A program made the translations under genes and the position numbers. 64,000 nt of DNA, taken from a bacterium (GTDB taxonomy: Bacteria; SAR324; XYD2-FULL-50-16). The DNA lies in NCBI GenBank assembly GCA_018829445.1, contig JAHJTV010000076.1, forward strand, positions 61,059 through 125,058, given 5' to 3'. Of this stretch, positions 1 to 7,547 are shown piece by piece. Below the pieces are notes generated by a model. That model did not search any database. It saw nothing but the letters and a program-made list of their open reading frames with translations, and was not told the DNA's origin. How positions within the stretch are numbered: position 1 is the stretch's first letter; every line of letters starts with the position of its first letter.

Positions 1-1538
1 GCCACGACATTTGCCCGGCAAGACTCCGTCACTTCTTCCCTTTCATTCCACAAAATCACATCATCACAATCCGGTTTTGATTGCCGGGCCTGCTCATAAA
101 CATCTCTAATTGTTGTTTTATGATACAAAAACCGGTTTTGGGAGTTTACAGGCTCTCTCGCGAGTCCCACTCTCAGATCATTGGTTTTCACACCATCCAA
201 GGTACCAATCTCAATCTCGATGGTCCCTTTGCGATTCATCAATATCTTAACCTTTGCTCCCTCCGGCGGCATTTCATTCTCGGAAGCTTTTAAGCGGGAT
301 AATACCTGCTGGCGGCTGAAGACAAACCCAAAATAGTCCGCGGAATCCGAAAGCCTTTTTAAATGCTCCTCCAGCAAAAAGTAACCGGTATCCGCTTCCC
401 AGAGCAGTGACTCAAACAGCTTGAACGGTTGGGGTTTTTGACTTAAAAAATCCGCTTTCATCAGGCACTCCTCATATTCACTATCAGTGTTAGAATCCCA
501 GACTATGCCGCTGCCAACAGCATATTCAGCCAGCCCGGCAGGTTTTTCGATCCGGATGGTACGAATGGCAACATTAAACCGGGCAGTTCCCTCTGTGTCA
601 TAATATCCGATACATCCTGTATAAACTCCCCTTGGCTCCCTCTCCAACCGATTAATAATCTCCATGGTTCTGACCTTGGGGGCACCCGTTATGGAAGCAC
701 AGGGAAACAAGGATCGAAATATGGCAGTCAGAGAGGTGTTTACCCGCGAACTGACGGTCGAGGTCATCTGCAGCACATAAGGATGTTTCTCCACGTCAAA
801 CCGGCTTTCAACCGTTACCGTTCCGGTTTCTGCCACTCGTCCCATGTCATTGCGGATCATATCGACAATCATGATGTTCTCTGCCCGGTTTTTTTTGCAC
901 AGGGACAGTTCCCTGATATTCTGATTATCCTGGGCAATGGTTAATCCTCTTTTTGCAGTTCCCTTCATCGGCTTTGACACCAGTCGGTCTTTTTTCAGGG
1001 AGAAAAAAAGCTCAGGGGAAAACGAACAGATGATGTTATTTTCCATTTCAAGATAAGCCGCATATTCGGCCTGCAGAGCATCTTGTATATCCAGGAACAG
1101 GGTTCTGGTATCTCCCTTAAAAAGAGATCGTAGCACAAATGTATAATTAACCTGGTAGGTATCCCCTTCGGCGATGTGATGTTTGATAGTTGCTATGGCA
1201 TCCCGGTAGGTTTCTTTTGAGATATTTGGCTGCCACTTGTCGAACTGATAATCCTGTCTCTCATGTTCATTGATGGAAAATGGTCTAAACCCTTCAAAAA
1301 TACCGAAAACCAGCAGGGGATGCCTGCCGGTTTTATGAACAGTTAAGACCGAATCAAAGGCTGGAGAAGCCTCATAAGCAACATAACCCACCGCGTAGCC
1401 ACCGTATGATTTGACTTGGGACTCCACGTCTTCCAGGCAAGGCAAAACCTGCTGACAATTATCCGCCTGAAAGGTTTTTATCGGGTTTTTAAACTCAACG
1501 ATTCCGCCCAGCTCCGGGTCAAAAATCAAAGCATACAT
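1..1538 (-). CDS. pabB: Aminodeoxychorismate synthase component I fused to 4-amino-4-deoxychorismate lyase-like domain (PabB-PabC), cut by window edge
   Basis: The reading frame runs open from an ATG at 1538 off the left edge, about 512 codons. The first ~330 residues are a chorismate-binding PabB/TrpE domain. The active-site segment reads KPMKGTAKR; its lysine is typical of ADC synthase (PabB), where anthranilate synthase has another residue. Other family motifs are GDTYQVNYT, MIVDMIRNDMGRV and SITGAPK. After a short linker comes a class IV aminotransferase fold beginning FKLFESLLWE and reaching EVTESCRANVV, as in ADC lyase (PabC). The fusion should make p-aminobenzoate for folate from chorismate, with glutaminase PabA supplied elsewhere. 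The start is supported by GGAG 8 bases upstream. It begins 19 bases after the ahcY stop, so the two are probably co-transcribed. The PabB call is firm; lyase activity of the fused part is inferred. Confidence 0.9.
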   Translation of the reverse strand, partial: MYALIFDPELGGIVEFKNPIKTFQADNCQQVLPCLEDVESQVKSYGGYAVGYVAYEASPAFDSVLTVHKTGRHPLLVFGIFEGFRPFSINEHERQDYQFDKWQPNISKETYRDAIATIKHHIAEGDTYQVNYTFVLRSLFKGDTRTLFLDIQDALQAEYAAYLEMENNIICSFSPELFFSLKKDRLVSKPMKGTAKRGLTIAQDNQNIRELSLCKKNRAENIMIVDMIRNDMGRVAETGTVTVESRFDVEKHPYVLQMTSTVSSRVNTSLTAIFRSLFPCASITGAPKVRTMEIINRLEREPRGVYTGCIGYYDTEGTARFNVAIRTIRIEKPAGLAEYAVGSGIVWDSNTDSEYEECLMKADFLSQKPQPFKLFESLLWEADTGYFLLEEHLKRLSDSADYFGFVFSRQQVLSRLKASENEMPPEGAKVKILMNRKGTIEIEIGTLDGVKTNDLRVGLAREPVNSQNRFLYHKTTIRDVYEQARQSKPDCDDVILWNEREEVTESCRANVV

Positions 1539-1557
1539 GCTTGCTTCTCCATAAAAT

Positions 1558-2808
1558 TTAGGTCCCTGTTTCCCAGGCTCTTAAATAGTGTTCCTGCGCT
1601 TCTGTGAGAACATCAATGCTGATGTTCAAGCTGTTCAATTTCAAAGAGGCTATCATCCTGTCGATTCCTTCCGGAACTTTGTGAACGGTAGGCGTAAGTT
1701 GCAGCGGGCTTTTAATGAGATATTCCGCACCCAGCGCCTGATTGGAAAAACTCAGGTCAATCACACCAGAAGGATGACCTTCTGCAGCAGCCAGATTAAC
1801 CAACCGTCCTTCGCCCAGGATATAGATCTTACGCCCGTCTTTCAACTGGTATTCGTCAAGAGACTCTCGCAACTGAGTACTTTTGACAGCAACGGCCTCC
1901 AGTCCTTCAATATCGCATTCCACATTAAAATGTCCGGAATTGCAGATGATGGCACCATCTTTCATCCTTTTCATGTGTTCCAGGGTAATAACATGAATAT
2001 CGCCGGTGACGGTGCAGAAAAAATCACCCACTTCTGCCGCCTTATTAATTGGCAAAACCTGGTAGCCATCCATGACCGCTTCCAAAGCCCTGATGGGATC
2101 GACTTCCGTTACCACAACACGAGCCCCCATTCCTGAAGCTCTCATGGCGACTCCCCGACCACACCAGCCATAACCGCAAACGACAAAAACTGATCCGGCC
2201 AAGAGACGATTGGTCGCCCGAATGATTCCATCGATGGTACTTTGACCTGTTCCGTAGCGATTATCAAACATATGCTTGGTATCGGCATCATTAACAGCGA
2301 TGATCGGGTATTTGAGAACTCCCCTGTCAGCCATGCTTTGCAGTCGAATAACACCGGTTGTTGTCTCCTCGGTTCCGCCTTTTACTTCCGACAGCAACTC
2401 TTTTCTATCGGTGTGAAGCGTACTGACAAGATCGGCTCCATCATCCATGGTGATGTGAGGTTTTACATCAAGTATGGCGTGAATGTGCCGGTAGAATGTA
2501 TCCTTGTCCTCTCCCTTGATGGCGAAAACATCAATCCCATGATCCACGGCCAGGGTTGCTGCTACATCATCCTGAGTGCTCAGAGGATTGGAAGCACAGA
2601 GTTTGACTTCAGCACCACCGGCCGTCAATGTCTGCATCAACACACCGGTTTCCGTTGTCACATGCAGACAGGCAGCCATGCGGATTCCGGCAAAGGGTTT
2701 CTCCTGCTCAAATCGTTTCTGAATGGAGCGAAGAACCGGCATCGATTTCTGCGCCCACTCCGTACGACCTCTTCCCATTGCAGCCAGTGTTTTGTCTTTT
2801 ATATCCAT
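1558..2808 (-). CDS. ahcY: Adenosylhomocysteinase (S-adenosylhomocysteine hydrolase)
   Basis: Reversibly hydrolyses S-adenosylhomocysteine to adenosine and homocysteine, relieving inhibition of methyltransferases. At 416 residues it is the short form, lacking the ~40-residue insertion of the eukaryotic and many proteobacterial enzymes. Visible signatures: the substrate region with His49 (CLHVTTET), Asp121/Asp122 (ITMDDGADL), the lysine and asparagine region TKHMFDNRYGTGQS (~177-190), and the NAD-binding loop CGYGWCGRGVA (211-221). The C terminus (HYLRAWETGT) matches short-form enzymes and not the long-form DHYRY ending. It lies directly upstream of the pabB fusion, coupling the methyl cycle to folate precursor synthesis. 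I saw no convincing SAH or SAM riboswitch in its leader. Confidence 0.96.
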   Translation of the reverse strand: MDIKDKTLAAMGRGRTEWAQKSMPVLRSIQKRFEQEKPFAGIRMAACLHVTTETGVLMQTLTAGGAEVKLCASNPLSTQDDVAATLAVDHGIDVFAIKGEDKDTFYRHIHAILDVKPHITMDDGADLVSTLHTDRKELLSEVKGGTEETTTGVIRLQSMADRGVLKYPIIAVNDADTKHMFDNRYGTGQSTIDGIIRATNRLLAGSVFVVCGYGWCGRGVAMRASGMGARVVVTEVDPIRALEAVMDGYQVLPINKAAEVGDFFCTVTGDIHVITLEHMKRMKDGAIICNSGHFNVECDIEGLEAVAVKSTQLRESLDEYQLKDGRKIYILGEGRLVNLAAAEGHPSGVIDLSFSNQALGAEYLIKSPLQLTPTVHKVPEGIDRMIASLKLNSLNISIDVLTEAQEHYLRAWETGT

Positions 2809-3215
2809 CTCTTTCTCCTGAATTATTGTTTGTTAAGCTCAATTAAAACGACGCGCTTTTTACCCACTTGTGATATCAAATAAGAGGTAAAACGGTAGGG
2901 CGGCCTTACATGACCGCCTTTGAGTTAGTTCTGGCGGGGATGTAACCCCGCCCTACCATAGTCCTTGCTCTTAACAAGACATGCTGATGGAAGCACTTAC
3001 GGAATGTAGCCCACCCTTCCATTTATCCATCGTTTGTTTAAGTATTAAAGCAACAGGATGACATGCCGGGTAAAAGAGCAAGAATCGGACTCCATCTCCT
3101 CTAGTCAAACCAAAGGAAAAAAAAATGCCATCAACATTGACATCACTGGGATTATGGCAGAATATTTGGATATAAGTTAAACTACTTATTCTTTATCATA
3201 GGTTTAGAAATTCTA
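2809..3215. other. Intergenic region between divergent ahcY and LysR gene
   Basis: 407 bases without a gene. It must contain the promoters for ahcY (minus) and the LysR gene (plus), and carries the 64-bp dispersed palindromic repeat at 2894-2957. LysR-type genes often bind between themselves and a divergent target, but no clear T-N11-A operator could be assigned. Confidence 0.5.
2894..2957. repeat. 64-bp dispersed palindromic repeat, copy 1
   Basis: The ends are an inverted repeat (GGTAGGGCGG ... CCGCCCTACC). Inside are two smaller hairpins, GGCGGcctta..ccgcc-like and GGCGGGGatgtaaCCCCGCC. A near-identical copy lies at 7206-7269, also between genes. Size and structure suit a REP/BIME or small MITE-like element. 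Mobility is inferred only. Confidence 0.75.
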
Positions 3216-4151
3216 ATGCTTCCAGATTTTAACCGGTTAAAGGTTTTCTATTATATCTATCGTTATGGCAGCGTCATGAAGGCGGCGCAGCAGCTTCACG
3301 TGACCCAGTCTGCAGTCAGTCAGAGTCTGTTAAAGCTGGAGGAGGAGTTACAACAGCCACTGTTCACAAGGCTGCACAAGAAGCTGGTGGCGACGCCGAA
3401 GGCGGAATCGCTGTATAAGCTGATCCTGCCGTTTGTTAATGCGTTGGAAGAGGAGATTGAACAGATTCGGCATTCGAAATCCGTTCCCTGCGGAGAATTA
3501 CGAATCGGGGCACCGGAAGAGTTTGGGGAGCGTTATCTGATTTTGATTTGCTCAGCTTTTAGACAAAAAAACCCGGATGTAAGCTTCACTATCGAAACCG
3601 GCCATCCCAACAGATTATTGCCACTGGTTGGAAATGGTAATCTTGATTTTGCTTTTGCAGACATCTTCTCGAAAAAGGGACAGTTTTTAAAGGAGTTCAT
3701 CTCTTTTGATATCCGCGAGGTTTTCCGCGAGAAACTGATTCTTGTCTGCTCGGACCAGTATTTTAAAAGGAGACTGCAATCCGAAACTTCGTTTGAAGCC
3801 TTGATCAGCAGTGAGTTTGTCTGTTACCAGAAGCAGGCACCGGAGATAAAAAACTGGTTTCTCCATCATTTTGGAAAAACAACCGTTCCCATCAAAAACG
3901 CCCTGACTTTGGAAAGCGTACGAGGGGTTATCAGCGGTATCAAAAACCGGATGGGATTGGGAATTGTCCCTTCCCACCTGATTCAGGAGGAGCTGAAAAA
4001 CGGAGAGCTGGTTCACATCAAGATAACCCCTGATGACCTGATCAACAGCATCTCCCTGGTTCGTTTGCAGGATAAGATAGAAAGCCTGACTGAAAAGCTT
4101 TTTATCAGTTTTTTTATGAAGGAGATCGATCGCCTGACTACTAGGATATAA
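3216..4151 (+). CDS. LysR-family transcriptional regulator
   Basis: 311 residues, normal for the family. The N-terminal winged helix-turn-helix is clear (residues ~1-60: FYYIYRYGSVMKAAQQLHVT followed by QSAVSQSLLKLEEEL), followed by the linker helix and a periplasmic-binding-protein-like effector domain (~90-300) with the usual LRIGAPEEF entry strand. It is divergent from ahcY and its 3' end overlaps the convergent agmatinase gene by 11 bases. Its target cannot be told from sequence; the divergent ahcY-pabB pair is the natural candidate by LysR convention. No strong ribosome-binding site precedes the ATG. Confidence 0.9.
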   Translation: MLPDFNRLKVFYYIYRYGSVMKAAQQLHVTQSAVSQSLLKLEEELQQPLFTRLHKKLVATPKAESLYKLILPFVNALEEEIEQIRHSKSVPCGELRIGAPEEFGERYLILICSAFRQKNPDVSFTIETGHPNRLLPLVGNGNLDFAFADIFSKKGQFLKEFISFDIREVFREKLILVCSDQYFKRRLQSETSFEALISSEFVCYQKQAPEIKNWFLHHFGKTTVPIKNALTLESVRGVISGIKNRMGLGIVPSHLIQEELKNGELVHIKITPDDLINSISLVRLQDKIESLTEKLFISFFMKEIDRLTTRI

Positions 4152-5004
4152 TTGCCGCAGATCCCGGGTGTTTTTGCTGAATCATCTTCCCGGCGAGTTC
4201 CTTGATAAACTTGGCTGCCACCATGGCGGTCATATCGGAAACATCGCGGCCGGGATTAAATTCAACAATATCAGCTCCCACAATGGGAACCTTGATACCA
4301 TGTATGAGATTGACGACATCCCTGACAGTTAACCCCCCCGGTTCATGGTGCGATACTCCGGGAACAAATCCCGGATCCAGCACATCCAGGTCAAGGGAGA
4401 TGTACAGCGGGCCAGTTAGCTTCAAATCGATTCCGGGATCAAAATTCCTGGCTTCAACAACCTCAATCCCAAACCTTTTTACTTGGTCTCTGATGTGATC
4501 GGTCAGGGTTCGGATGCCAACCTGGATCAGCCTGCTTGCCAGTTTCTCTTCCATTATTCTGGCAAACGGACTGGCATGAGACAGGCGATTTCCCTCATAT
4601 TCATCGTAGGTGTCCGAATGGGCATCAAACTGGAGAATAGTAAGCTTCTGGTGAATGTGACTGAAAGCTTTGATAATGGGGTAGGTCACTGCATGATCCC
4701 CTCCCAGTGACAAAACCTGTCCTCCTTGTTTAAGCAGTTGAATAATGCCGGATTCTATCTGTTCAAACCCTTTTTTGCCTTCCTCAAGGTTTAAATCACC
4801 GCAATCACAAAACAGGGTTTCATTGTCGATATTAACCCCCAATTCGGAGTATAGATTGGCAGCTCCGCAACGGAGCACCTCACGAATTTTTGGCGGGGCC
4901 AGGGCAGAGCCCCTCATGAACGATGAGTTTTCGTCCGAAGGGATACCAATCATAGTTACGGCATTGGGAGGGAAAGCTTTAAATGTTTTTTCATTATATT
5001 CCAT
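4141..5004 (-). CDS. Agmatinase/arginase-family ureohydrolase
   Basis: 287 residues with all binuclear manganese motifs of the ureohydrolase family: GGDHAVTYP with His104, DAHSD with Asp127, His129 and Asp131, and SLDLDVLDP with Asp205 and Asp207. SHHEPGGLT follows, the agmatinase-like loop, with GADIVEFNP near the C terminus. It probably hydrolyses agmatine to putrescine and urea, but formiminoglutamase or guanidinobutyrase cannot be excluded because ureohydrolase specificity is hard to read from motifs. It converges on the LysR gene with an 11-base overlap and is divergent from the MBL-fold gene. No arginine decarboxylase is in the window. Confidence 0.85.
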   Translation of the reverse strand: MEYNEKTFKAFPPNAVTMIGIPSDENSSFMRGSALAPPKIREVLRCGAANLYSELGVNIDNETLFCDCGDLNLEEGKKGFEQIESGIIQLLKQGGQVLSLGGDHAVTYPIIKAFSHIHQKLTILQFDAHSDTYDEYEGNRLSHASPFARIMEEKLASRLIQVGIRTLTDHIRDQVKRFGIEVVEARNFDPGIDLKLTGPLYISLDLDVLDPGFVPGVSHHEPGGLTVRDVVNLIHGIKVPIVGADIVEFNPGRDVSDMTAMVAAKFIKELAGKMIQQKHPGSAAIIS

Positions 5005-5061
5005 TTTATACTCGCTTTTTTTAGGTTTTCTTCTGGTCTTTCAGTCGATTATCAGTCTATG

Positions 5062-5086
5062 TCAATGATTTCAATGAAGTCATTGA
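5062..5086. promoter_or_regulatory. Inverted repeat between agmatinase and MBL hydrolase genes
   Basis: TCAATGA and TCATTGA form a 7-bp inverted repeat with an 11-base spacer in the divergent promoter region. It could be an operator for either gene. The match is short and may be chance. Confidence 0.25.
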
Positions 5087-5237
5087 TCTGTGAATCATTC
5101 TCAACAAAAAAACCGCTTTATCAGAGCTGTAACAGACATGTAAAAATTGACTTCCTGACAAAAAATTTACAGAATGACTCAACCGTTTTGTTAGTCACTG
5201 CTATGACAATCGTATTAACAAAAAAAGGAGTAACACT

Positions 5238-5864
5238 ATGGATAGAGCCATATTAAAATATATCAAATGGTTAGGGCACGATTCGTTTTGCATAGATGGG
5301 GGGATAACCATCTATATCGATCCCTTTCAGATTCAATCCGGGAAAAAAGCCGACCTTGTTCTCATCACCCATGAGCATTATGACCATTGTTCGCCGGAGG
5401 ACGTTGCCAAGATTCGGACGGATGAAACCGTCATTATCACCGAGCAAAAATCGGCAGAGAAACTGGAGGGCCATGTTCAAGTCATGAAACCGGGAGAATC
5501 AACCACAGTTAAAGGAATTACCGTTGAAACGGTGGTGTCCTACAATACAAACAAGAAATTTCATCCCAGGGAAAATAGTTGGTTGGGGTTTATCATCGAC
5601 ATCGATGGAACCCGCATCTATCATGCCGGGGATGCCGATTTTATTCCGGAAATGAAAGATATAAAAGCGGACATAGCGCTTTTACCGGTTTCAGGAACTT
5701 ACGTGATGACAGCTGCCGAAGCCGTGCAAGCCGCCTTGGCCATCAATCCCCAGGTTGCAATTCCCATGCATTATGGTGCCATTGTGGGATCTGAAAAGGA
5801 TGCAGTTGATTTCAAAAATGCATTGGAAGGGAAGATGGAGGTGCTGATCCTGGAAAAGTCATAG
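5238..5864 (+). CDS. Metallo-beta-lactamase-fold hydrolase (UlaG/UPF0173-like)
   Basis: 208 residues. The metal-binding motif THEHYDH (His45, His47, Asp49, His50) is complete; HAGDADF supplies the next ligands and PMHYGA a late histidine. The compact size and the opening WLGHDSFCIDGG... IYIDPF resemble UlaG-like and UPF0173-like cytoplasmic hydrolases. Substrate unknown; relatives act on small cyclic esters or phosphodiesters. The start has a good AAGGAG eight bases upstream. It ends 3 bases from the convergent YugP-like protease gene. Confidence 0.88.
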   Translation: MDRAILKYIKWLGHDSFCIDGGITIYIDPFQIQSGKKADLVLITHEHYDHCSPEDVAKIRTDETVIITEQKSAEKLEGHVQVMKPGESTTVKGITVETVVSYNTNKKFHPRENSWLGFIIDIDGTRIYHAGDADFIPEMKDIKADIALLPVSGTYVMTAAEAVQAALAINPQVAIPMHYGAIVGSEKDAVDFKNALEGKMEVLILEKS

Positions 5865-5867
5865 GAT

Positions 5868-6608
5868 CTAGCGCCTTAAGATCCTTAACCAGTTTGCCAG
5901 ATTCAGTAAACTGGAAAGCGCGGAAGCCAGGTAGGTCAAAGCTGCCGCCCACAGGATACGCCGGACTTTAGGTTCATCCTCCTCGTTAATATACAGACCA
6001 GCCTTTAACAAGGGAAGCGCTTTACCGAAGCTGGCATCGAGTTCCATGGGCAGAGTGATAAAATGCACCAAAACCCTCATCAACATCCCTGACAAGCCAA
6101 ACCCGGTCAACAAAAGCATCACAAATGGTGACCGGGTGAGTATTGTTCCAAATGGCATGAGTATCAATGCAACAACGCCTATCTTGTCAAGTCTCAGAGA
6201 CATCATAACCAGACGGGTGCGCAGCCTGAGCCAGACATTATCCTGTTCAGCCTGAATGAGGTGACCAACCTCATGCGCTGCAACCGCCAGTGCCGTCAAC
6301 GATTTCCCATTGAAGTATTCCGGTGTAAGAGCAATAGCGCGGGATTCAGGATCAAAATGGTTGACACTGTCTGATAGTTGGACAGATGCATTTTTGATGG
6401 AAAAGCTTTCGATAAAGTGTTCAACAAACTGCCCCCCGGTACCAGGAAAATCGTCACGCTCACCCTGAAAATCTGTGAACACCTTTTTTACCCAGTATTG
6501 TGGTAAAACAACCAATCCCAAAAAAAGAATCCCGCCTATTATCAGTAGCATCCGTTCTGCCTTGTTATTTATGAAAGCATCATCATTCATTGAACAGTCA
6601 TGCACCAA
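5868..6608 (-). CDS. YugP-type zinc-dependent membrane protease
   Basis: 246 residues from a TTG start. A transmembrane segment lies at ~21-38, followed by the zinc site AVAAHEVGHLIQAE (His112, Glu113, His116) and two more hydrophobic segments (~140-195), the layout of the YugP/Zn_peptidase_2 family. The family motif just ahead (ALTPEYFNGKSLTALAVAAHE) fits well. Function is inferred to be membrane protein turnover. No ribosome-binding site clearly selects a start; an ATG six codons downstream (6590) is equally possible. The gene is a neighbour of repeats rather than of an operon. Confidence 0.85.
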   Translation of the reverse strand: MVHDCSMNDDAFINNKAERMLLIIGGILFLGLVVLPQYWVKKVFTDFQGERDDFPGTGGQFVEHFIESFSIKNASVQLSDSVNHFDPESRAIALTPEYFNGKSLTALAVAAHEVGHLIQAEQDNVWLRLRTRLVMMSLRLDKIGVVALILMPFGTILTRSPFVMLLLTGFGLSGMLMRVLVHFITLPMELDASFGKALPLLKAGLYINEEDEPKVRRILWAAALTYLASALSSLLNLANWLRILRR

Positions 6609-6683
6609 AGAAGAAAAATATGGTGCTCGTACATGACGGACTTGTAGATCACGTCACTGTGGAGAATCTCTAACTTATCGCTT

Positions 6684-6763
6684 TGTCATCCCGGACTTGA
6701 TCCGGGATCCACTTTTCTATTGCTTTATAGTTATATAGATTCCGGCTCAAGACCGGAATGACA
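6684..6763. repeat. 80-bp intergenic palindromic repeat
   Basis: The ends are an inverted repeat (TGTCATCCCGG ... CCGGAATGACA) with two internal hairpins, CCCGGActtgaTCCGGG and TTCCGGctcaagaCCGGAA. This is the common TCATxCCGG-type intergenic repeat found in many bacterial genomes. Its layout (end repeat plus two small hairpins) parallels the 64-bp elements nearby although the sequence differs. Confidence 0.65.
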
Positions 6764-6926
6764 GGATTAAATGTCTTCCATAAAACACCAAAAATATTTG
6801 CGGCAACATAATCTGCAAACCTGAAACATAAATCAGATAAACCATTGTAATCCCTGCCCGGTATATTCGACAAGGAGATATACTGAAAATTTTCCCTTGT
6901 CAAAACCGGTTTTGTTCGTTAGGTTC

Positions 6927-6935
6927 TGATTAATC
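6927..6935 (+). promoter_or_regulatory. TGATTAATC motif shared by both pheST leaders (copy 1)
   Basis: TGATTAATC occurs about 40-50 bases ahead of each Phe leader start (again at 7329-7337). It may be part of a promoter or operator, or residual similarity from duplication of the attenuator unit. Confidence 0.3.
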
Positions 6936-6972
6936 AAACAATAAATTTTTAATCTTTTCTACAGCAGCGATC

Positions 6973-7029
6973 ATGAACCGATTTTTCCAATTCTTTTTTA
7001 GTTTCTTTATCAGGGAGAAAACCCTTTAG
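6973..7029 (+). CDS. Phenylalanine-rich leader peptide 1 of the pheST attenuator
   Basis: An 18-codon ORF reading MNRFFQFFFSFFIREKTL has seven Phe codons, in runs of two, three and two. The TAG stop (7027-7029) directly abuts the left arm of an antiterminator (7030-7039). This is the classic layout of ribosome-mediated attenuation: stalling on Phe codons frees the arm, while reaching the stop covers it. It resembles E. coli pheM in role, not in sequence. The ATG has only a weak ribosome-binding site. Function is inferred from architecture. Confidence 0.85.
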   Translation: MNRFFQFFFSFFIREKTL

Positions 7030-7095
7030 CTGATGTAGCAGACCCGTATTTTATATAAAAGCCGTGGCTACATCAGTCACGGCTTTTTTTTTGTC
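7030..7095 (+). terminator. Phe attenuator 1: antiterminator and intrinsic terminator
   Basis: Terminator stem AAAAGCCGTG (7057-7066) pairs with CACGGCTTTT (7078-7087), followed by a T-run. The alternative antiterminator pairs CTGATGTAGC (7030-7039) perfectly with GCTACATCAG (7067-7076), the terminator loop and upper stem. The two structures exclude each other. About 450 bases separate this terminator from pheS, with a second complete attenuator between. Confidence 0.88.
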
Positions 7096-7205
7096 ATTTT
7101 TTTATTCACTATTAATAATTCAATGTCATTAACTTAGGGAATTATATATTCATTACAACCTCATAACCATACCACGAGAACTTTTAATTAGCTGCAGGGA
7201 ATAAC

Positions 7206-7269
7206 GATAGGGCGGCCTTACATGGCCGCCTTTGGTTTCGAGTTGGCGGGGATGTAACCTCGCCCTACC
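7206..7269. repeat. 64-bp dispersed palindromic repeat, copy 2
   Basis: Near-identical in the stems to the copy at 2894-2957 (TAGGGCGG ... CGCCCTACC, with one base change in the distal stem). It sits between the two Phe attenuators, so any transcript passing attenuator 1 contains this hairpin. Confidence 0.75.
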
Positions 7270-7328
7270 ATTTATATTCCGCATTTTTAGTAGTTCAATG
7301 AAGGTGCAAGACCTTAAGTTAATGGCAT

Positions 7329-7337
7329 TGATTAATC
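7329..7337 (+). promoter_or_regulatory. TGATTAATC motif shared by both pheST leaders (copy 2)
   Basis: Same nonamer as at 6927-6935, at a similar distance ahead of the leader peptide start. It supports either a shared promoter element or duplication of the whole unit. Confidence 0.3.
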
Positions 7338-7377
7338 TTTACCAAAAACCTTTAGTAACCAAAACCATAGAGACACA

Positions 7378-7467
7378 GTGAAACAAACCTATTTCGGATT
7401 CAACAGCTTTTTTAGTTTCTTCTTTTTTTTCTACAAATACCGTTATCGGGCTGATGTATCCCTATAG
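7378..7467 (+). CDS. Phenylalanine-rich leader peptide 2 of the pheST attenuator
   Basis: A 29-codon ORF from GTG contains nine Phe codons, with core FGFNSFFSFFFFFYKYRYR and a TAG stop at 7465-7467. The Phe runs lie at 7408-7431, about 20 bases before the antiterminator arm at 7451-7458. A ribosome stalled there leaves the arm free, and one at the stop covers it. An AGAG about 5 bases before the GTG is a weak ribosome-binding site. It differs from leader 1 in sequence and length but shares the segment TTTTTTAGTTTCTT. The GTG start is inferred, since no ATG is in frame. Confidence 0.82.
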   Translation: MKQTYFGFNSFFSFFFFFYKYRYRADVSL

Positions 7468-7520
7468 GCTTATCCGATCCATAAAAAGCCGTGGCTGCAT
7501 CAGTCACGGCTTTTTTTTTT
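7451..7520 (+). terminator. Phe attenuator 2: antiterminator and intrinsic terminator ahead of pheS
   Basis: Terminator stem AAAAGCCGTG (7484-7493) pairs with CACGGCTTTT (7505-7514) and is followed by a T-run to 7520. The competing antiterminator pairs CTGATGTA (7451-7458) with TGCATCAG (7496-7503), eight pairs with one G-U. The stem sequence is identical to that of attenuator 1. pheS starts 27 bases downstream. Confidence 0.88.
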
Positions 7521-7547
7521 GCTCAAAATCTTAAGAGAGACCCAACC

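Noticed and set aside
2809..2893. SAH or SAM riboswitch ahead of ahcY
   Set aside because: The short leader shows no conserved riboswitch core or terminator-antiterminator pair.
6670..6903. 77-codon minus-strand frame
   Set aside because: Its C-terminal half is the translation of the 80-bp intergenic repeat (VIPVLSR ... WIPDQVRDD pattern), common for such repeats and not a gene.
7491..7547. Upstream extension of pheS from a GTG
   Set aside because: The codons coincide with the attenuator terminator and T-run; the ATG at 7548 has a ribosome-binding site and gives the normal PheS length.
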